NCBI RefSeq assembly: GCF_000400465.1
Contig: NW_008806289.1
Span: forward strand, 186,001-250,000
From: Wallemia ichthyophaga EXF-994
Lineage: Eukaryota > Basidiomycota > Wallemiomycetes > Wallemiales > Wallemiaceae
DNA length: 64,000 nucleotides
Direction: 5' to 3'
Below the pieces are notes generated by a model, which saw nothing but the letters and a program-made list of their open reading frames with translations, did not search any database and was not told the DNA's origin. Shown here in pieces: positions 34,326 to 47,259 of this stretch; the first letter of the stretch is position 1; each line of letters starts with the position of its first letter. The position numbers were made by a program, and so were the translations under genes.

Positions 34326-36028
34326 TCCTCCAGCTGACAAGAAAACTCTGTACATCTCAGTCGACTCTATTTTATCGTCACTTTTCGTGTACCTCACAAA
34401 TACTTCCATCACGTTCTTCCTTTGCAATGTAACTAACCAGTTCTGCTCCCCTGGTTGACACGTTGTAGTTGATCCAAATTGTATTATTGAACCATTGAAC
34501 CTCAACAGAATATCCCTACCTTCGGTTTTTATATCTTCCTTGTCGTACGTTTTCACCTCAACATTGATACCAGGTGGGAATGGAATCGTGAGAGTATGGT
34601 CAACGAAATATCTAAGATCGACGAATGATCTCCCAATCTTCATCGCCATAAGTGAGGGCTGCATCTTTAACATTTTATTTTCATGTGTAGAGTCCGCCCT
34701 TGCCTCAATAGGTAAAATAAGTTCATCTTTCTCGTCCTTCTTCTGTGTTTCAATTTTAGACGGTGTAGCAGATGGTGATTGTTGATGAGATTTTAGCAGT
34801 GGTTGTGATGCAAAATTTTCATTTGTTGGATCAATTGATGAGCGCTCAGATTGATACTGACTGATATCAAAATTAGGTGCAGCTTTAAGAGGAAATGATG
34901 GTCTTGTTTTGGGTGGTGGTTTAACGTCAACATATGTAGAAGGTATGCGTTGACCATCTGGTGTCATTACTATTCTGAACAGCTTCTCGTCCAGCATGTC
35001 ATCGGGTACGAACATTTTTAGCAGTTCGTACATTATGTCTTTCAATTCTCTAGCGTCGTTGTAGATTTCCGAGCCTTCTTCATTGAAATGCATCGCATTG
35101 TTGAACATGAGCTCCATATCTTCGACTATTTCACTGATTGTGGTGTAAAATTTCTCAGCCATGTTCTTGTTAATGATATCGAACGACATTGGGTTGTCAA
35201 TCACCTGCTTTTGTCAGCCGTCGGATGAGATAGTAAACCTAATCAACTCACATCGTAGTAGTAAGGCACCTCCTTCTCTTCAGGTAGAATATTGAAGGGC
35301 TCTGATAGTAATTTACCAGTATCTTTATCACGATGGGCCATCAATTTGTCAATAACTTTCTTCACAATCTTGTTTATACCCTTGGGTCTACCTCTTTTAG
35401 ATTTCTGTTGAGGGAAGAAGAAGCCACTCTCATTAGGATCAGGACCACCGTCAACGCTACCATATTCACAGAACTTTTGGAACCACTCTTTAACTTTCTT
35501 AAGCATAAATTTAGCATCAACTACGATTTGACTGTTCTTTGCGTTGTATTTCTTTGCATTAGCGAAGCAGAGTTCAAAGTCATTTTTCATTTCAAGCATG
35601 CTGACGTATTCCTTGTTATTGATTCTTGCTTCAATTTGTTGAAAAGATATTGGCTTCTTAATAACGGTATAATAATCGGGGAGAAATTCACCATTAGGAA
35701 GGTTAATGAATTCTGTTGATAATAATCTACCACTATCATCCTTCAAGTCTTTCATTTTATTATATAGATTTAACGATTGATCCAATTCGTTTTGTATATT
35801 ATTTACTTGATAGCTGTTCTTATCGGTATTTGTAACTCTTCTGCGCTTTCTAGAAGTTGAATTGCTCGCAGGTTCAATATCCAAATCATCTGCCAAGTAC
35901 TCATCTGAGTGACCTTCATCTTTGGCTTTAGATTCTAAAGGGACAGGTTCATCGATGTATTCATCATCAGCTTCACTTTTAGCTTCGTCTTTAATGTCCT
36001 CCTTGATATCCTTCACATCGTCTGCCAT
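34323..36028 (-). CDS. RSC4: tandem-bromodomain protein, RSC4-like chromatin remodelling subunit
   Basis: Two exons (intron 35205-35251) give 552 residues. An acidic N-terminus precedes bromodomain 1 (LNLYNKMKDLKDDSGRLLS, DYYTVIKKPISFQQIEARI, ANAKKYNAKNSQI). An AT-hook-like KSKRGRPKG follows, then bromodomain 2 (MAHRDKDTGKLLSEPF, YYYDVIDNPMSFDIINKNM, NNAMHFNEEGSEIY), with the intron inside its ZA loop. After a linker there is a C-terminal beta-rich domain (LRYFVDHTLTIPFPPGINV), as in Rsc4. It should read acetyl-histone marks within an RSC/PBAF remodeller. The ATG at 36028 is preferred over the longer frame to 36163, whose extra 45 residues are not family-like. Confidence 0.88.
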
Positions 36029-36449
36029 TTTGAGATAGTGATGATGATGTTGTTGGTTGAAGGAGGAAATCCATCGGGAAATGAATTGTTTGGTCAATCG
36101 GCATAGCTTGTGATGTATTTTACAAATGAATCGCACTTTCATACGCTCAAGTACAATCTTCAATATGATTGGTTGAAATCACTTTGCCTGTGAATTTGGA
36201 TAAATGTGAATAATTAAATTGTCTATCGAATTAAATTTGATTAGACAGCCACCATAGACATGACCATGTTGACGATCTGCACATAACTTTAATGACGTCG
36301 TCATAGCGGATATTGGTGGACTTGTATGGCTTAAAATAGTGACCTGAATGATCAAAGTACAGCCACATTTCACTCGGAATTTATTTGTTTTAACTTTATT
36401 CGTAATCAGTCTATTTTCCAGGCCCATAATCCCCTAAGAGAAGACCGCG

Positions 36450-38073
36450 ATGAGTAATGACTTGATTATTCTATTCGTTTTAATTTTGGCATGCCTATTA
36501 GCCTACAGACTAACCACAAACAAATCAAACGTACACAAATTCACGCGTATTAACAATAGCCACCTAATCTTTGGCAACTTCTTAGAGGCTTTAGGAATGT
36601 TTGACAAAAAATTCCCAGAATGGACTGAAATATACGGTCCAACTTTCATATTCGAAACTTTATTTCGCAAACAACATGTACACACGATCGACCCACTCGC
36701 TCTGGATCACATCCTCAGAAAGCGCAGTTACTCATATCCGAAAACGGTTGGTTTGAGGAAGTCTCTTGATTCAGTGATTGGTTTCGGTGGAATGATATCA
36801 TCTGAAGGCGATTATCATAAACGCCTAAAGAAGTTGATGACTAGCCCACTGAATAGCCCCACCAATTTGGAATCATTCATCCCTCTGATGAAGAGTAAGG
36901 GAGATCAGCTAGTCAAAGTTATCGAAAAGCTCATCGGTAATGAGAAGATTAAAGAATTAGATATTCTGCCGCTAATCGAAGAACTGGCTGGCGATATTGT
37001 TGGTCTTACATTATTCAGACTAGACCTCGGCTTATTACCAAACACTAATGATATCCATGCTAAGAATACCTCAAATATCGCTAAAGCTGTTGAACACCTC
37101 TCAGACAGCAAAGGTGACGCTAGTCTGGCATTCTTTTTACAATTCGTTATCCCAATAACTGGTTCATTGCCAACATCTACACAAAGACTGAATAAAAAGC
37201 ACCTTAGTGAATTTAAAAAGACTGCTGAAATACTCTATCACAACAAACTTGAAAGTTTGCAAGAATCAAAGGAGATTGGTGAAGATTTGAACACAGAAAA
37301 CGATATCCTGACACTCCTCATCGATGCAAACTTGAAGCAGGTGAAAAGTGAACAATTTACTAAGGATCAGATTATATCACAAATCACTACGTTTATTGTG
37401 AGTGTGTGTTGACCGCCTATCATTGCTAAATGTCATCCTTCTCCAGATAGCAGGCATAGATACAACTACCGTCACGCTCAATTGGATATTATACGCTTTA
37501 TCTACCAATCAATCAACACAATCAAAGTTAAGACATGAGATTGAGACTGCCAACATCAAACATGATCCAAGCCCAACACTCAATAGCATCAACTCCTTAG
37601 ATTATTTAGATGCAGTAGTCAAAGAAGGACTGAGATTGTATGCGGCAGTTCCAAACACGATTAGAGAGGCGAGTCAGGATGATGTCATCCCACTCAAGTA
37701 CCCGATCAAAGATAGAAAGACAGGAGAACTGATGGATAAGATAATAGTAAACAAGGGTCAGCAGATACTGATTCCTATACATTCCTACAACAAGTCATCG
37801 TACAACTTCGATGACGGATACGTTTTCAAACCAGAGAGGTGGATTGAGAATCCCAATCAGCCAATTTTGACATTCTTGGATGGTACTAGAATGTGTATCG
37901 GTGCCAAATTGGCTTTATTAGAGATTAAACTTACGCTTATACACTTGATCACTTCTTTTCACTTCGATTTCGATGATGCTTATGAAGTAGAGGCAAGAGG
38001 TAGAGTCACACTCCATCCATCTGTAAAGGGTCTGAAAAATCCTAAAATGTTATTAAATTTGAATAAATTATAA
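36450..38073 (+). CDS. cytochrome P450 (first of three)
   Basis: Two exons (intron 37398-37446) encode 524 residues. It has an N-terminal membrane anchor (LIILFVLILACLLAYRL), the I-helix oxygen-binding motif AGIDTTT at the start of exon 2, the K-helix ExxR (VVKEGLRLYAAVPNTIR), the PERW segment (FKPERW) and the heme-Cys motif FLDGTRMCIGAKLA. The overall style is of fungal ER P450s related to the CYP4/CYP505-like clans. It is diverged from the next two copies but shares length, a single intron and YNKS/IHSYN segments. Substrate is unknown; redox partner would be NADPH-P450 reductase. It ends 24 bp before the next P450 start. Confidence 0.92.
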
Positions 38074-38097
38074 TTATAAGACTCTTATAACACAACT

Positions 38098-39723
38098 ATG
38101 ATGATCTGGTGGCTTGGGAGTCTAGTTATAGCCGTGATAATAGCTTTATACATAAGAAGATATCCTACAAATGTCAACAATATCCCCAGAATCCCGTTCT
38201 CAAGTTATTTCTTCGGTCATGTCAAGCATCTGTTTGATAAATGCTTTGGCGATTGTCTGATTGGCTGGACGAATGAATATGGATACACTTACGTGTTAGA
38301 GTCTATTCTCAGAGAACCTTTATTACACACTATCGATAAGTCAGCACTTAATCACGTTCTCCAGAGGAACTCGCACAATTATACCAAACCCCAGGCAGTC
38401 CAAAACGTGATGCGGAAAGTATTCGGACGTGATGGTATATTTATCTCAGAAGGTTCTCAGCACAAAAAGCTACGCAAATTAATGACGCCGTCTTTCTTCA
38501 CTGCTAGCAATCTCCAGAACTTCATTCCAATCATTCAACAGAAGTCTGCGGAATTGGTTGATGTTTTCGGCAAAAAAGATACTGTGCAGTTTGACGTGCT
38601 ACAAGACTTTAAAAATGTCTCTACTGATATTGTCGGCATGATTGGTCAGTGTGATTGACATTATATACGTCATACTGATCGACAATCAGGCTTCGGTTTC
38701 TCATTCGATCTGTTAAACCCTATCAAAAAACGTGATCAGCGTCAAATAGAGTTGCATCAAGCGTTACAACACGTTATCGCATCTGCTGGTTCATCATCTC
38801 TATTCACGTCCTTATCACTATTCATATCTTCAATGAAGATAATTCCAACAAAAAGTTTTAAGCTTTTGAAAGAAGCTATGGCTTTGTTCGAGCAAGTTGG
38901 TTTGGATCTTATGAAAGGGAGGAAAGAAGTAGAGAAAGAGAATGAGGAGATCGGTGAAGGCTCATTCCAAGGCAAAGATGTGCTATCCCTACTTATGAAA
39001 TCGAATCTCAGACCTGAACTCAACCCAAGCGATAGACTGAGTACTTCAGAGGTCGTTTCGCAGATTGCAACTTTTTTGGTCGCCGGTACTGATACAACGT
39101 CGAACGCTATGGCTTATATGCTTCACTCGTTAGCTTCAAATAAACGAGTGCAAGATAAATTACGCAGCGAGATAATCGAGCACGCACTAAATATGAATGA
39201 ATCAACCTCGCTTAATGACGTCAATTCACTTCCATATCTCGATATGGTGATTAAGGAGACACTCAGACTGAACGCACCTGTTCCCCTCACTATCAGACAA
39301 GCTACAAATGCTGATGTCATACCCCTAGCTCATCCAGTGAAGGATACAAAGACAGGTGATATGATTTCACAGATAGTGGTTAAGCCTGGACAGAAGGTCG
39401 TGATCGGAATACACTCATACAACAAATCTAACTTGATGTGGGACAAGCCGCTCGAGTATATTCCAGAGCGGTACGAAAATGACACCCACAGCCCACCTTA
39501 TCTATCTTTCATCGACGGTCAGAGAGTGTGTATCGGATATAAAGTAGCGATACTTGAAATGAAGATCACTGCTATCAACTTAATCAAGAACTTTACCTTC
39601 TCACTCCCTGATCCACCGCACAACATCGTGAAAACCGGTAGAATGGTTCATACACCGTGGATTCGCGAGCGCATGGATCTAGGCACTAGGCTAGAGCTGC
39701 AAGTGAATGAATACAAGCTCTAG
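38098..39723 (+). CDS. cytochrome P450 (second of three)
   Basis: Two exons (intron 38645-38689) encode 526 residues. Anchor: WWLGSLVIAVIIALYIRR. Motifs: GTDTTSNAMAYMLH (I helix), VIKETLRLNAPVPLTIRQ (ExxR), IPERYEND (PER) and heme FIDGQRVCIGYKVA. It is close to the third copy at 41927-43554: both share RIPFSSYFFGHVK, DKLRSEIIEHALNMNES and SYNKSNLMWDKPLE. The intron is at the same place, inside the glycine of the ..IGxCD/GFGFSFD junction. Adjacent to copy 1 in the same direction with only 24 bp between them, so its promoter would lie in copy 1's 3' end. Confidence 0.92.
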
Positions 39724-39812
39724 AAGTATATAATCATATCATACGTATAGAATTATAGAAAAAGTGTAGAATCACATGTGAAGTATGTTTTATGTTACAT
39801 AACCAACCTACT

Positions 39813-41535
39813 CTATCGAATATTACCACTTTTATTTCCGCCTCTTTCTAAAATACCCATACCGTCCTTCTTTGTACCACTTGATCCAGTCTTTGATTCC
39901 CATACTTTCCAGAACTTGAGTGATTCGTCACCTGCACCTGTTGCGAGAATGGTTCCATCAGGAGATAAACCTGAGTGCAAGACACGGGCGTCGTGAGCTG
40001 GCCAAGCGCCTACATTTGATAGAGATGGGTATGAGTGAACTTGAATGTTATTTTCACTGCGGGGTGGGTTAGTCAAGTGTCTCCCGTGATAGCATCACCA
40101 CTCACGGGAATCCATGTGTTGACAGGATCTCACGCGTGTGGTGTGAGAAATGTAAACCGGTAACCTGGCTGTCGAGTTTGAGAGAGTTGAGTCGAGCGCC
40201 TGTGGCAGACTGCCAGAAATGGATAGTATGATCACCTGTACCACCGCCAGAAGCTAAGAGCGAAGGTGTCCACGGACACCAAGCTAAGGCTTTGACGGCA
40301 GCCTCGTGGTTGCGTTTTGACCATCTCGGTTCAGGGCTTCTACCTTGAGCTGATTCGGAGGGTGAGGATGTACCAGTACCGACTCTCCAATCCCAGCAAT
40401 TGACAACATTGTCGTTTCCACCACTGGCAAGGGTGTAACCTTCCTGCGGTTTCCATGCCAGTCCTGTGACTTCAGATGCGTGGCCATTCAGCTCACCAAC
40501 TTTGTGTTGCTGTACTCTAACATCGTGCAGGTGGATCTGACCAGATTTAGAACCAGATGCCAGTATATGTTGCGACCAAGATAATGTACCAGTTCTAGCT
40601 AAATGACCGGCCATCTTTCTCAGTCTCTTGCCTGATTCTATGTCGTAGATCTGTATAGAGGAATCCGCCCAACCAGTAGCGAGATATGAACCGTCTTCTG
40701 TCCACTTGAGCGACTGAACATCACCACTGTTGAAATCCTCGCCATTGCAAAGCTCCTTCACAGACCCGTCGTCGGCATTCCACACAAATACGCGTGCACC
40801 AATACCGACAGCCAGAAGATTGGTGCTCGACCAGCTAAGAAGGTTGTAATAAAAATCATCCACTAATCCTGGCGCATCTAGCACTCTGTCTGGTTTCATC
40901 TTTGACAGATTCCGCTTAGGGTTTGGCTGTGCCTTGGTGCTGCTCGACGAAGCGTTGCGACTCGAGGTAGATTTAGCTAAATTGATGCGAATGTCCGTGT
41001 GCACACTCGCACTGCTCACAGGCGGGGGCTCTGCGAATGCGAGGATACGCTTGCTGTTGGTTGCGCTCCCTACAGCCCCATCGCCGTCGGTAGTCAGGAG
41101 CGGTGGCTCGTGCTCAATATCCTCCTCGTGATCCTTAGTGTTGCTAGCTTCTAAAGCTGCTCTGTTTGGTACGAAGCGATCCTTCTCATTTGTCAGCGAT
41201 TTCGACGCGCTTATGACACGCTCACCCTGTCCAGCTGTATTTCGTCAGTCTACGCTTCTCTACACTCATTTCCTCACCTTCCTCGTCTCGCGTTTCGCAT
41301 CGCCGACTTGGGACGCAGACGTGTCTCCGCCGCGTCCAACTACATCCATCGTACGCGTGTGCTCTCTTCGGAGGCTGTCGACAGACGACGACCGCGACGT
41401 ATTCTCCTCGTCTTTCGTCAGCGCGAGTTTCGATAATTCTGCAGAGAGTGATTGTGGTGATGATGGCATTGCTTCGTGGTGGTTGGGGTTAGAGGGGGTG
41501 ATGGTATAATGACTGCTCAAGACGCCTCCACTCAA
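39813..41535 (-). CDS. CDC20: APC/C activator, CDC20/Slp1-type WD40 protein
   Basis: Three exons (introns 41227-41277 and 40057-40105) give 540 residues. Landmarks: KDRFVPNRAALEASN near residue 110 (the Cdc20 DRFIPNR box), RILAFAEPPPVSS, then LDAPGLVDDFYYNLLSWSST, VFVWNADDGSVKELC and seven WD40 blades (WADSSIQIYDIESGKRLRKM, NDNVVNCWDWR, GDHTIHFWQSATGARL). It ends GNIR, the IR tail that docks on the APC/C. It activates the anaphase-promoting complex at metaphase. The gene lies between two near-identical P450s on the opposite strand. Cdc20 rather than Cdh1 is favoured by the PNR box, moderately sure. Confidence 0.88.
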
Positions 41536-41926
41536 TATGCCTCGACTCGCACAGAATATCGCCAGATGTACAGGGTGACGCTGATTGGCAATTTAGGCTG
41601 AACCTTTAGCATTTTCTAGCACGTCCTAGTTTCTGCCGCAACCGACTAACAAGTTAATACACCATGCACTGAGCTCCTTGGATCCGCCATTACCCGAAAA
41701 TTTTATAATTACACCGCACAGAGCCAACGTACATAATGATAGACTTTTTCATCATGTTACTTGAATGGGAAAGCCGTCGCGTCGATTCTTTGACCACTTA
41801 AGATACGACCCTACGTCGGATGTGATTAGCGAGAGGCACGCAGCATCAAGGTGTCTCAGATACGTCGGAACTAATTTCAAATTTTTAACAATTCTTACGA
41901 TGATCTACTTTTAGGAACAGACTCCG
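41536..41926. other. promoter region between CDC20 and the third P450
   Basis: 391 bp between divergent starts. It is mixed sequence with no coding frame. A short frame just upstream of the P450 (atgatctacttttag) is a possible upstream ORF within the leader. Nothing else is recognised. Confidence 0.4.
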
Positions 41927-43554
41927 ATGATGTGGTTGCTTGGGAGTGTCGTTGCAGCTGCACTGATTGCCTTATATCTACGCAGATATCCTACGAATGT
42001 CAGTCATATCCCTAGAATCCCGTTCTCAAGTTATTTCTTCGGTCATGTCAAAGATATTTCTGATGAATGCTTCGGGGAACGTATGGTTAGCTGGACAAAT
42101 GAATATGGACACACTTACGTGATAGATTCCTTTTTAAGAGAGCCCTATATCCACACTATGGATAAGTCAGCACTTTACCATATTTTCCAGACGAACTCAC
42201 AAAATTACACCAAACCTAAGGCTTTCCGAGACGTAATGAGAACGATGATAGGTCGTGATGGCATACTCATCACTGAAGGCGCTCAGCACAAGAAGTTACG
42301 CAAATTAATGACACCGTCTTTCTTCACTGCTGGAAATTTACAGAACTTCATTCCAATCATTCAACAAAAAGCTACAGAATTGGTTGATGTTTTCAACAAT
42401 AAGGAGAAAGTGACATGTGATGTGCTGGACCCTTTGATGAATTTTTCTACTGATGTTGTCGGTTTAATTGGTGGGTGTGATACTAATGTTTTGTATGTTA
42501 TACTGATCGGCCCGACCCAGGTTTCGGTTTCTCATTCGATATGTTAAGCCCTGAAAGGAGACGTGAACAGCGTCAATCAGACCTGCAACAGGCGGTAGAA
42601 AGGATATTTTCTTCGGCTGGTCCTTCTTCGCTCTTAGCGTCAGTTTCATTTTTCATGTCCTCAATAATGATAATTCCAACAAAGGCTTTAAAACTTATAA
42701 AACAGGCCATGAGCTTGCTCGAGCACGTTGGGTTGGATCTAATGAAGGAAAAGGAAGAGGCAGAAAAAGAGAATGAAGAGATTGGTGAAGATTCATTCCA
42801 GGGTAAAGATATACTGTCTTTGCTAATGAAATCAAATCTCAATCCTGATCTCAATCCAAGTGATAAAATGAGTACTTCGGAGGTCGTTTCGCAGATTTCT
42901 ACTTTCCTGCTTGCTGGACTTGATACAACGTCAACTACGATGACGTTTATGCTCCACTCGTTAGCTTCGAATAAACGAGTGCAAGATAAATTGCGTAGCG
43001 AGATAATCGAACACGCACTAAATATGAATGAATCAACCTCGCTTAATGACGTCAATGCACTTCCTTATCTGGATTTGGTGATAAAAGAGGCACTCAGACT
43101 TAACGGACCTGTGCCTCTTGTTTTCAGGCAAGCTACAAAAGCCGATGTCATACCCTTAGCAAATCCAGTGAAGGATACAAAGACTGGTGATATGATTTCA
43201 CAGATAGTGATCAAGCCTGGTCAGAAGGTAGCGATCGGAATTCACTCATACAACAAATCTAACTTGATGTGGGACAAACCACTAGAGTTCATTCCAGAGC
43301 GGTACGAAAATGACACCCACAGCCCACCTAATCTATCTTTCATCGACGGCCAGAGAGTGTGCATTGGATTCAAATTAGCTTCGCTTCAAATGAAAATTTC
43401 TACCATTAACCTGATTAAAAACTTTACATTCTCGCTCCCTGATCCACCACAGACCCTCGTGAGAGCGGGTAGAGTGGTACATAAGCCTTACATTGGCGAG
43501 CGCAAGTATTTAGGTGCTAGATTAGAATTGCAAGTAAATGAGTACAAGCTTTAA
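41927..43554 (+). CDS. cytochrome P450 (third of three, duplicate of the second)
   Basis: Two exons (intron 42471-42520) encode 525 residues. The sequence parallels the copy at 38098 almost throughout: MMWLLGSVVAAALIALYLRRY anchor, LDTTSTTMTFMLHS, VIKEALRLNGPVPLVFRQ (ExxR) and FIDGQRVCIGFKLA (heme Cys). Differences cluster in the region after the anchor (KDISDECFGERMVSW) and the F-G region (RIFSSAGPSSLLASVSF), which line P450 active sites, so substrate range may differ. It converges with the mannosidase, 110 bp away. Confidence 0.92.
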
Positions 43555-43664
43555 TATGTAGGATTATGGATATTTCATATATTTGTTTTAAAGAGTTGTA
43601 TTGCCGATTAGTCGTCACCTCATCTTCTGCAAGATGGCAAGTCGTGAAGGCGGGCAAAGTGAAA

Positions 43665-45844
43665 TTAGATTACATTAGTTTGAAAAGATGGTTTGAATAT
43701 TGGTAGTATGTGTGCCTAGGTAGTTGCGTCAGTCGCGTGTGTCTACTGCACTGTAAACTTACTTCAGTGTTGAATACTACCTCTGTAATTGCGTCGTTAG
43801 CAGTGGTATTTACGCATTAAACTACACTTACTGTCTAAAGGTGCTACTGAATTATCCTCAAATAGTAAATAAAGATATTTGAACGTCTCACTCTGTGTTG
43901 TGATAAGCATGGCATCTAAAACAACACACAATGACTACACCTACCAGTAGAAACGTCTCCATTTTGTCTTCATGATCTACTGGAACTTTGTTCACATTCA
44001 TTATACTAGCGTATCCGCCGCTGTTTATTTTTGCATGCTTCTCTATAGATTCAAATATGCTCCAACCCCACTCTCTGTACTTGTTGTTGCCGCTTAGCCT
44101 AAATGCTATGAAGATGGACTCCACAGTCTCCGGTCTGAGAATATAACGTCCGTCGATTGTGTCTTCACCACGTGAAGGCTTTATGTACCAATCCTCCTTC
44201 TGTCCTCTATAATCGCCAACTTGATGGAAGTGAATAATCTCCGGGGACAGACCCGACTTTGTTGAGGTGTATGTGTCGTACTGTTGATGCTTATGTGAGT
44301 TTGTTAACGAAAGCGAGTCTAGTGACGTACACATGTTTTGAGTAACTCTTCTCCAACCCACCAATCCTCACGTTGTTGAGTGGTGAATGTACTTTGATCT
44401 AGCGGAAGATGACTTTTGCCTTCGTGAACGCCGAGGAGAAAGAGTCCTGGCAAAAAGCAGACCTGAAATGATCAATTTGGCAAAAGTGGAAGGAGAACAA
44501 ACACACCAGATGGTCTTGCTTGTTGTATGGCCGGTATTCAGGTCTGAAAACGTTGTCAGAACATGACAAAATAAGCTAAGACAGCTGTCTCGCCTTTCAA
44601 TTCCACGCTTTGGGGTGAGTTCTATAGTATGTACCATCTTTTTGGGTCCTTGAGTCATTTTCAACAAGTGTCTTTTGATACCTCGACGAGCAGTATCATA
44701 CATGTCTTTGTAAACATGCTCGGTACTTGCTGTCTGAAGGTACTGCTTCAAGAGGTACTCGTAGTAGGAGTCGGCTCTAGAACCCAGTCGGATTGAACTA
44801 AAGTAGAAGTTTTTAACATGAGGACTGTTATTATGTAAACTGATATGATGGCATATTTGTGAGAAACATACTCAATGAAAATAGGTACCAAGCCATCTCT
44901 TTTTGGAGCATCCTTGATCAGTTGCATGACTCCTTCTGACTTTCTCCAGAATAAAGAATCGTCTAGTAGTTGAGAAAGGTATTTGAATTCCAATTGCAGA
45001 CTTGCGGCCTCTGCTGTACTTATGAAACCTCTGTTATCTTGATCGGATATACCCTCCATTCGATGCAAGTTGACGAAAGATAGAGGAAGACCGGAGTCTT
45101 GGTCGAATGAGGATACCAAGCGCTCGCCTAAGTCAGCAGCTAGATTAAGGTACAAAGGGTCTGGATTGCTTAGGTTTTGACTGAAAGGGTTTGATGAGAG
45201 ATAGTAAGACGATAGTAAACCACCGAGGACGCTGTTGTGGGTTAAAAGGAGTGTAAGTACTAGCAAATGAAAATATTTACCGGATTGTAGTCTGAGTGGG
45301 ATTAAGAGGATTTCTGTTTAGACAAGTAAAACACGCACTTCAAAGGTATTGAATTTGTCATCTACGTCGAAGGATAGTTCATTTTCAATCCAATTTCTTG
45401 CTCTGGCATACTCATCGGTGAGACCCATGAGTTGAATAGTATCACTGCGAGTGAACGAGTAAGTGTGCGGTATATGTGATAATAAGAAACATACAGACTA
45501 TCAATGATAGTGTAACCAATTCCGGCTGAATTTGAAAGATTTGAGCCAGATTGAGAAATTGGATGGTATTCATCGGATCCCCACGCGTCCCTCTCATAAG
45601 CAAACCACGCGTGCTTGAAAGCAGATTTAACAGCATCGCGTTTAGGGAAATCAGGTCCAAGATATAAATCATGTGTGGGTAAATCAAGATTCTTATCTTT
45701 AACGATGAGTTTCTTTGGCTGTGAGTTGAGTACTTTGTACTTTGAATGATTGATCCTTGTAAAATAATGATTCAGTAATAATCCAATTCCTATTCCAATG
45801 AATAGTATTTTAAGCGCCAGCTTCTTACTCCAAATCCCGTGCAT
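43665..45844 (-). CDS. MNS1: ER mannosyl-oligosaccharide 1,2-alpha-mannosidase (GH47)
   Basis: About ten exons reconstruct a type II membrane glycosidase. It starts MHGIWSKKLALKILFIGIGI (anchor). GH47 landmarks: VKSAFKHAWFAYERDAWGSDEYHPIS, DTIQLMGLTDEY, NWIENELSFDVDDKFNTFE, TTIRVLGGLLSSYYLS, SIRLGSRADSYYEYLLKQ, DHLVCFLPGLFLLG, YILRPETVESIFIAFRLSG, and the terminal VVFNTEAHILPIF. The enzyme trims Man9 N-glycans in the ER for quality control. An 11-nt exon (45281-45291) supplies TTIR. One intron (44544-44593) appears to use a GC donor. The open frame starts earlier only with a non-ATG codon, so the ATG at 45844 is used. It is divergent from RAD51 (65 bp). Confidence 0.92.
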
Positions 45845-45909
45845 TTCAATTCCTATTTCATTGACTGAGTCCACAACACAAAAGAATCCTTAACCAGAAA
45901 CCACCATCA

Positions 45910-47062
45910 ATGTCACAAGAATTTGATCAAGTTGAAATTGCAACGGGTCCTTCACTTATCTCAAAGCTTCAAGTGTGTTTTCTGTTGTTTCATCGGTGGC
46001 AATCATCCACTCACACATCCATTTAGGAATGTGGTATATCTGCAACTGATTGCCAGAAACTTGAATTGGCTGGCTATCACACTATTGAATCTGTTGCTTT
46101 CACTCCAAAGAAGCACTTGATGACAGTCAAAGGAATTTCTGACGCTAAAGCTGACGTCATTCTTCAAGAATCTTCCAAGTTCGTTTCAATGGGGTTCACT
46201 ACTGCTACTGAGGTTCACGCTCGTCGCGCTGACTTGATTAGCGTTACAACTGGTAGCAGAAACCTTGATACTATTCTTGGCGGTATGTTGTTGTGCTTCT
46301 ATTCATCCTTATCTAACTCGAATCAGGTGGTATCGAAACTGGAGCTATTACCGAACTATTTGGTGAATTTAGAACTGGCAAATCTCAAATATGCCACCAA
46401 TTAGCCGTCACTTGTCAACTTCCTATTAGTATGGGCGGTGCAGAAGGCAAATGTCTTTATATCGATACTGAAGGTACTTTCCGTCCTGTCAGAATTCTCG
46501 CCGTTGCTGAAAGATACGGTCTTAATGGTCAAGACGTCTTGGATAATGTCGCATACGCACGCGCTTATAACGCTGATCATCAACAACAACTGTTAATCCA
46601 CGCTAGCGCTATGATGGCTGAATCAAAATTTGCATTACTTATTATCGATAGTGCAAGTGAGTCATTGTCTCAATCACTTATTAAACACGCTCATTCTCTC
46701 CTCAAGTGAACTTATACAGAACAGATTTCTCTGGAAGAGGTGAATTGTCCGCTAGACAGATGCATCTCGCCAAATTTCTGCGAAATCTCATGAGACTTGC
46801 AGATGAGTATGGTATAGCTGTCGTGATAACCAATCAAGTTGTAGCCCAGGTCGATGGTGCAAACCCATACAACCCAGATCCAAAAAAACCTATCGGGGGT
46901 AACATACTTGCACACGCCTCAACCACTAGATTATTCTTGAAGAAAGGCAGAGCAACAACAAGAGTTGCCAAGATATATGATTCACCTTGTTTACCAGAGT
47001 CTGATGCGACTTATAACATTGGTGCAGATGGAATAGGTGACCCTATCGACGAGGAGGCTTGA
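45910..47062 (+). CDS. RAD51: RAD51 recombinase
   Basis: Four exons (introns 45973-46026, 46283-46326, 46657-46706) encode 334 residues, the canonical length. N-terminal HhH domain: [33 protein letters not shown]. Core: Walker [36 protein letters not shown], Walker B LLIIDSA, then [31 protein letters not shown] and [20 protein letters not shown]. These distinguish RAD51 from DMC1 (PIGGN/HASTTRL and the N-terminal style). It forms filaments on ssDNA for homologous recombination, cooperating with RPA (RFA2 is also in this window). The third intron lies inside the DSA(M)NLYRTD junction. Confidence 0.96.
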
Positions 47063-47259
47063 TTTTTACATCGTCGTGAGCAGGGTTAGCTATCAGAGAG
47101 AATCGATTCGATATTTCTTGCATCATTGCAGTGTTTACTCAGCAAAACCAGCATATCTCAAGTGTACCATAATTGATAACCCATGTACTCTAGAAGATTG
47201 TATACAGTAGAAATTTTATTTATTCCCTATGACTCATTCACATCTTGCTAACCAACCAA

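Noticed and set aside
36029-36163. 45 extra residues at the RSC4 N-terminus
   Set aside because: An ATG exists but the residues are basic/His-rich and unlike the acidic start of the family; the downstream ATG is preferred.
45845-45874. Longer N-terminus for the ER mannosidase
   Set aside because: It would start with GTG; the ATG at 45844 begins directly before the membrane anchor.
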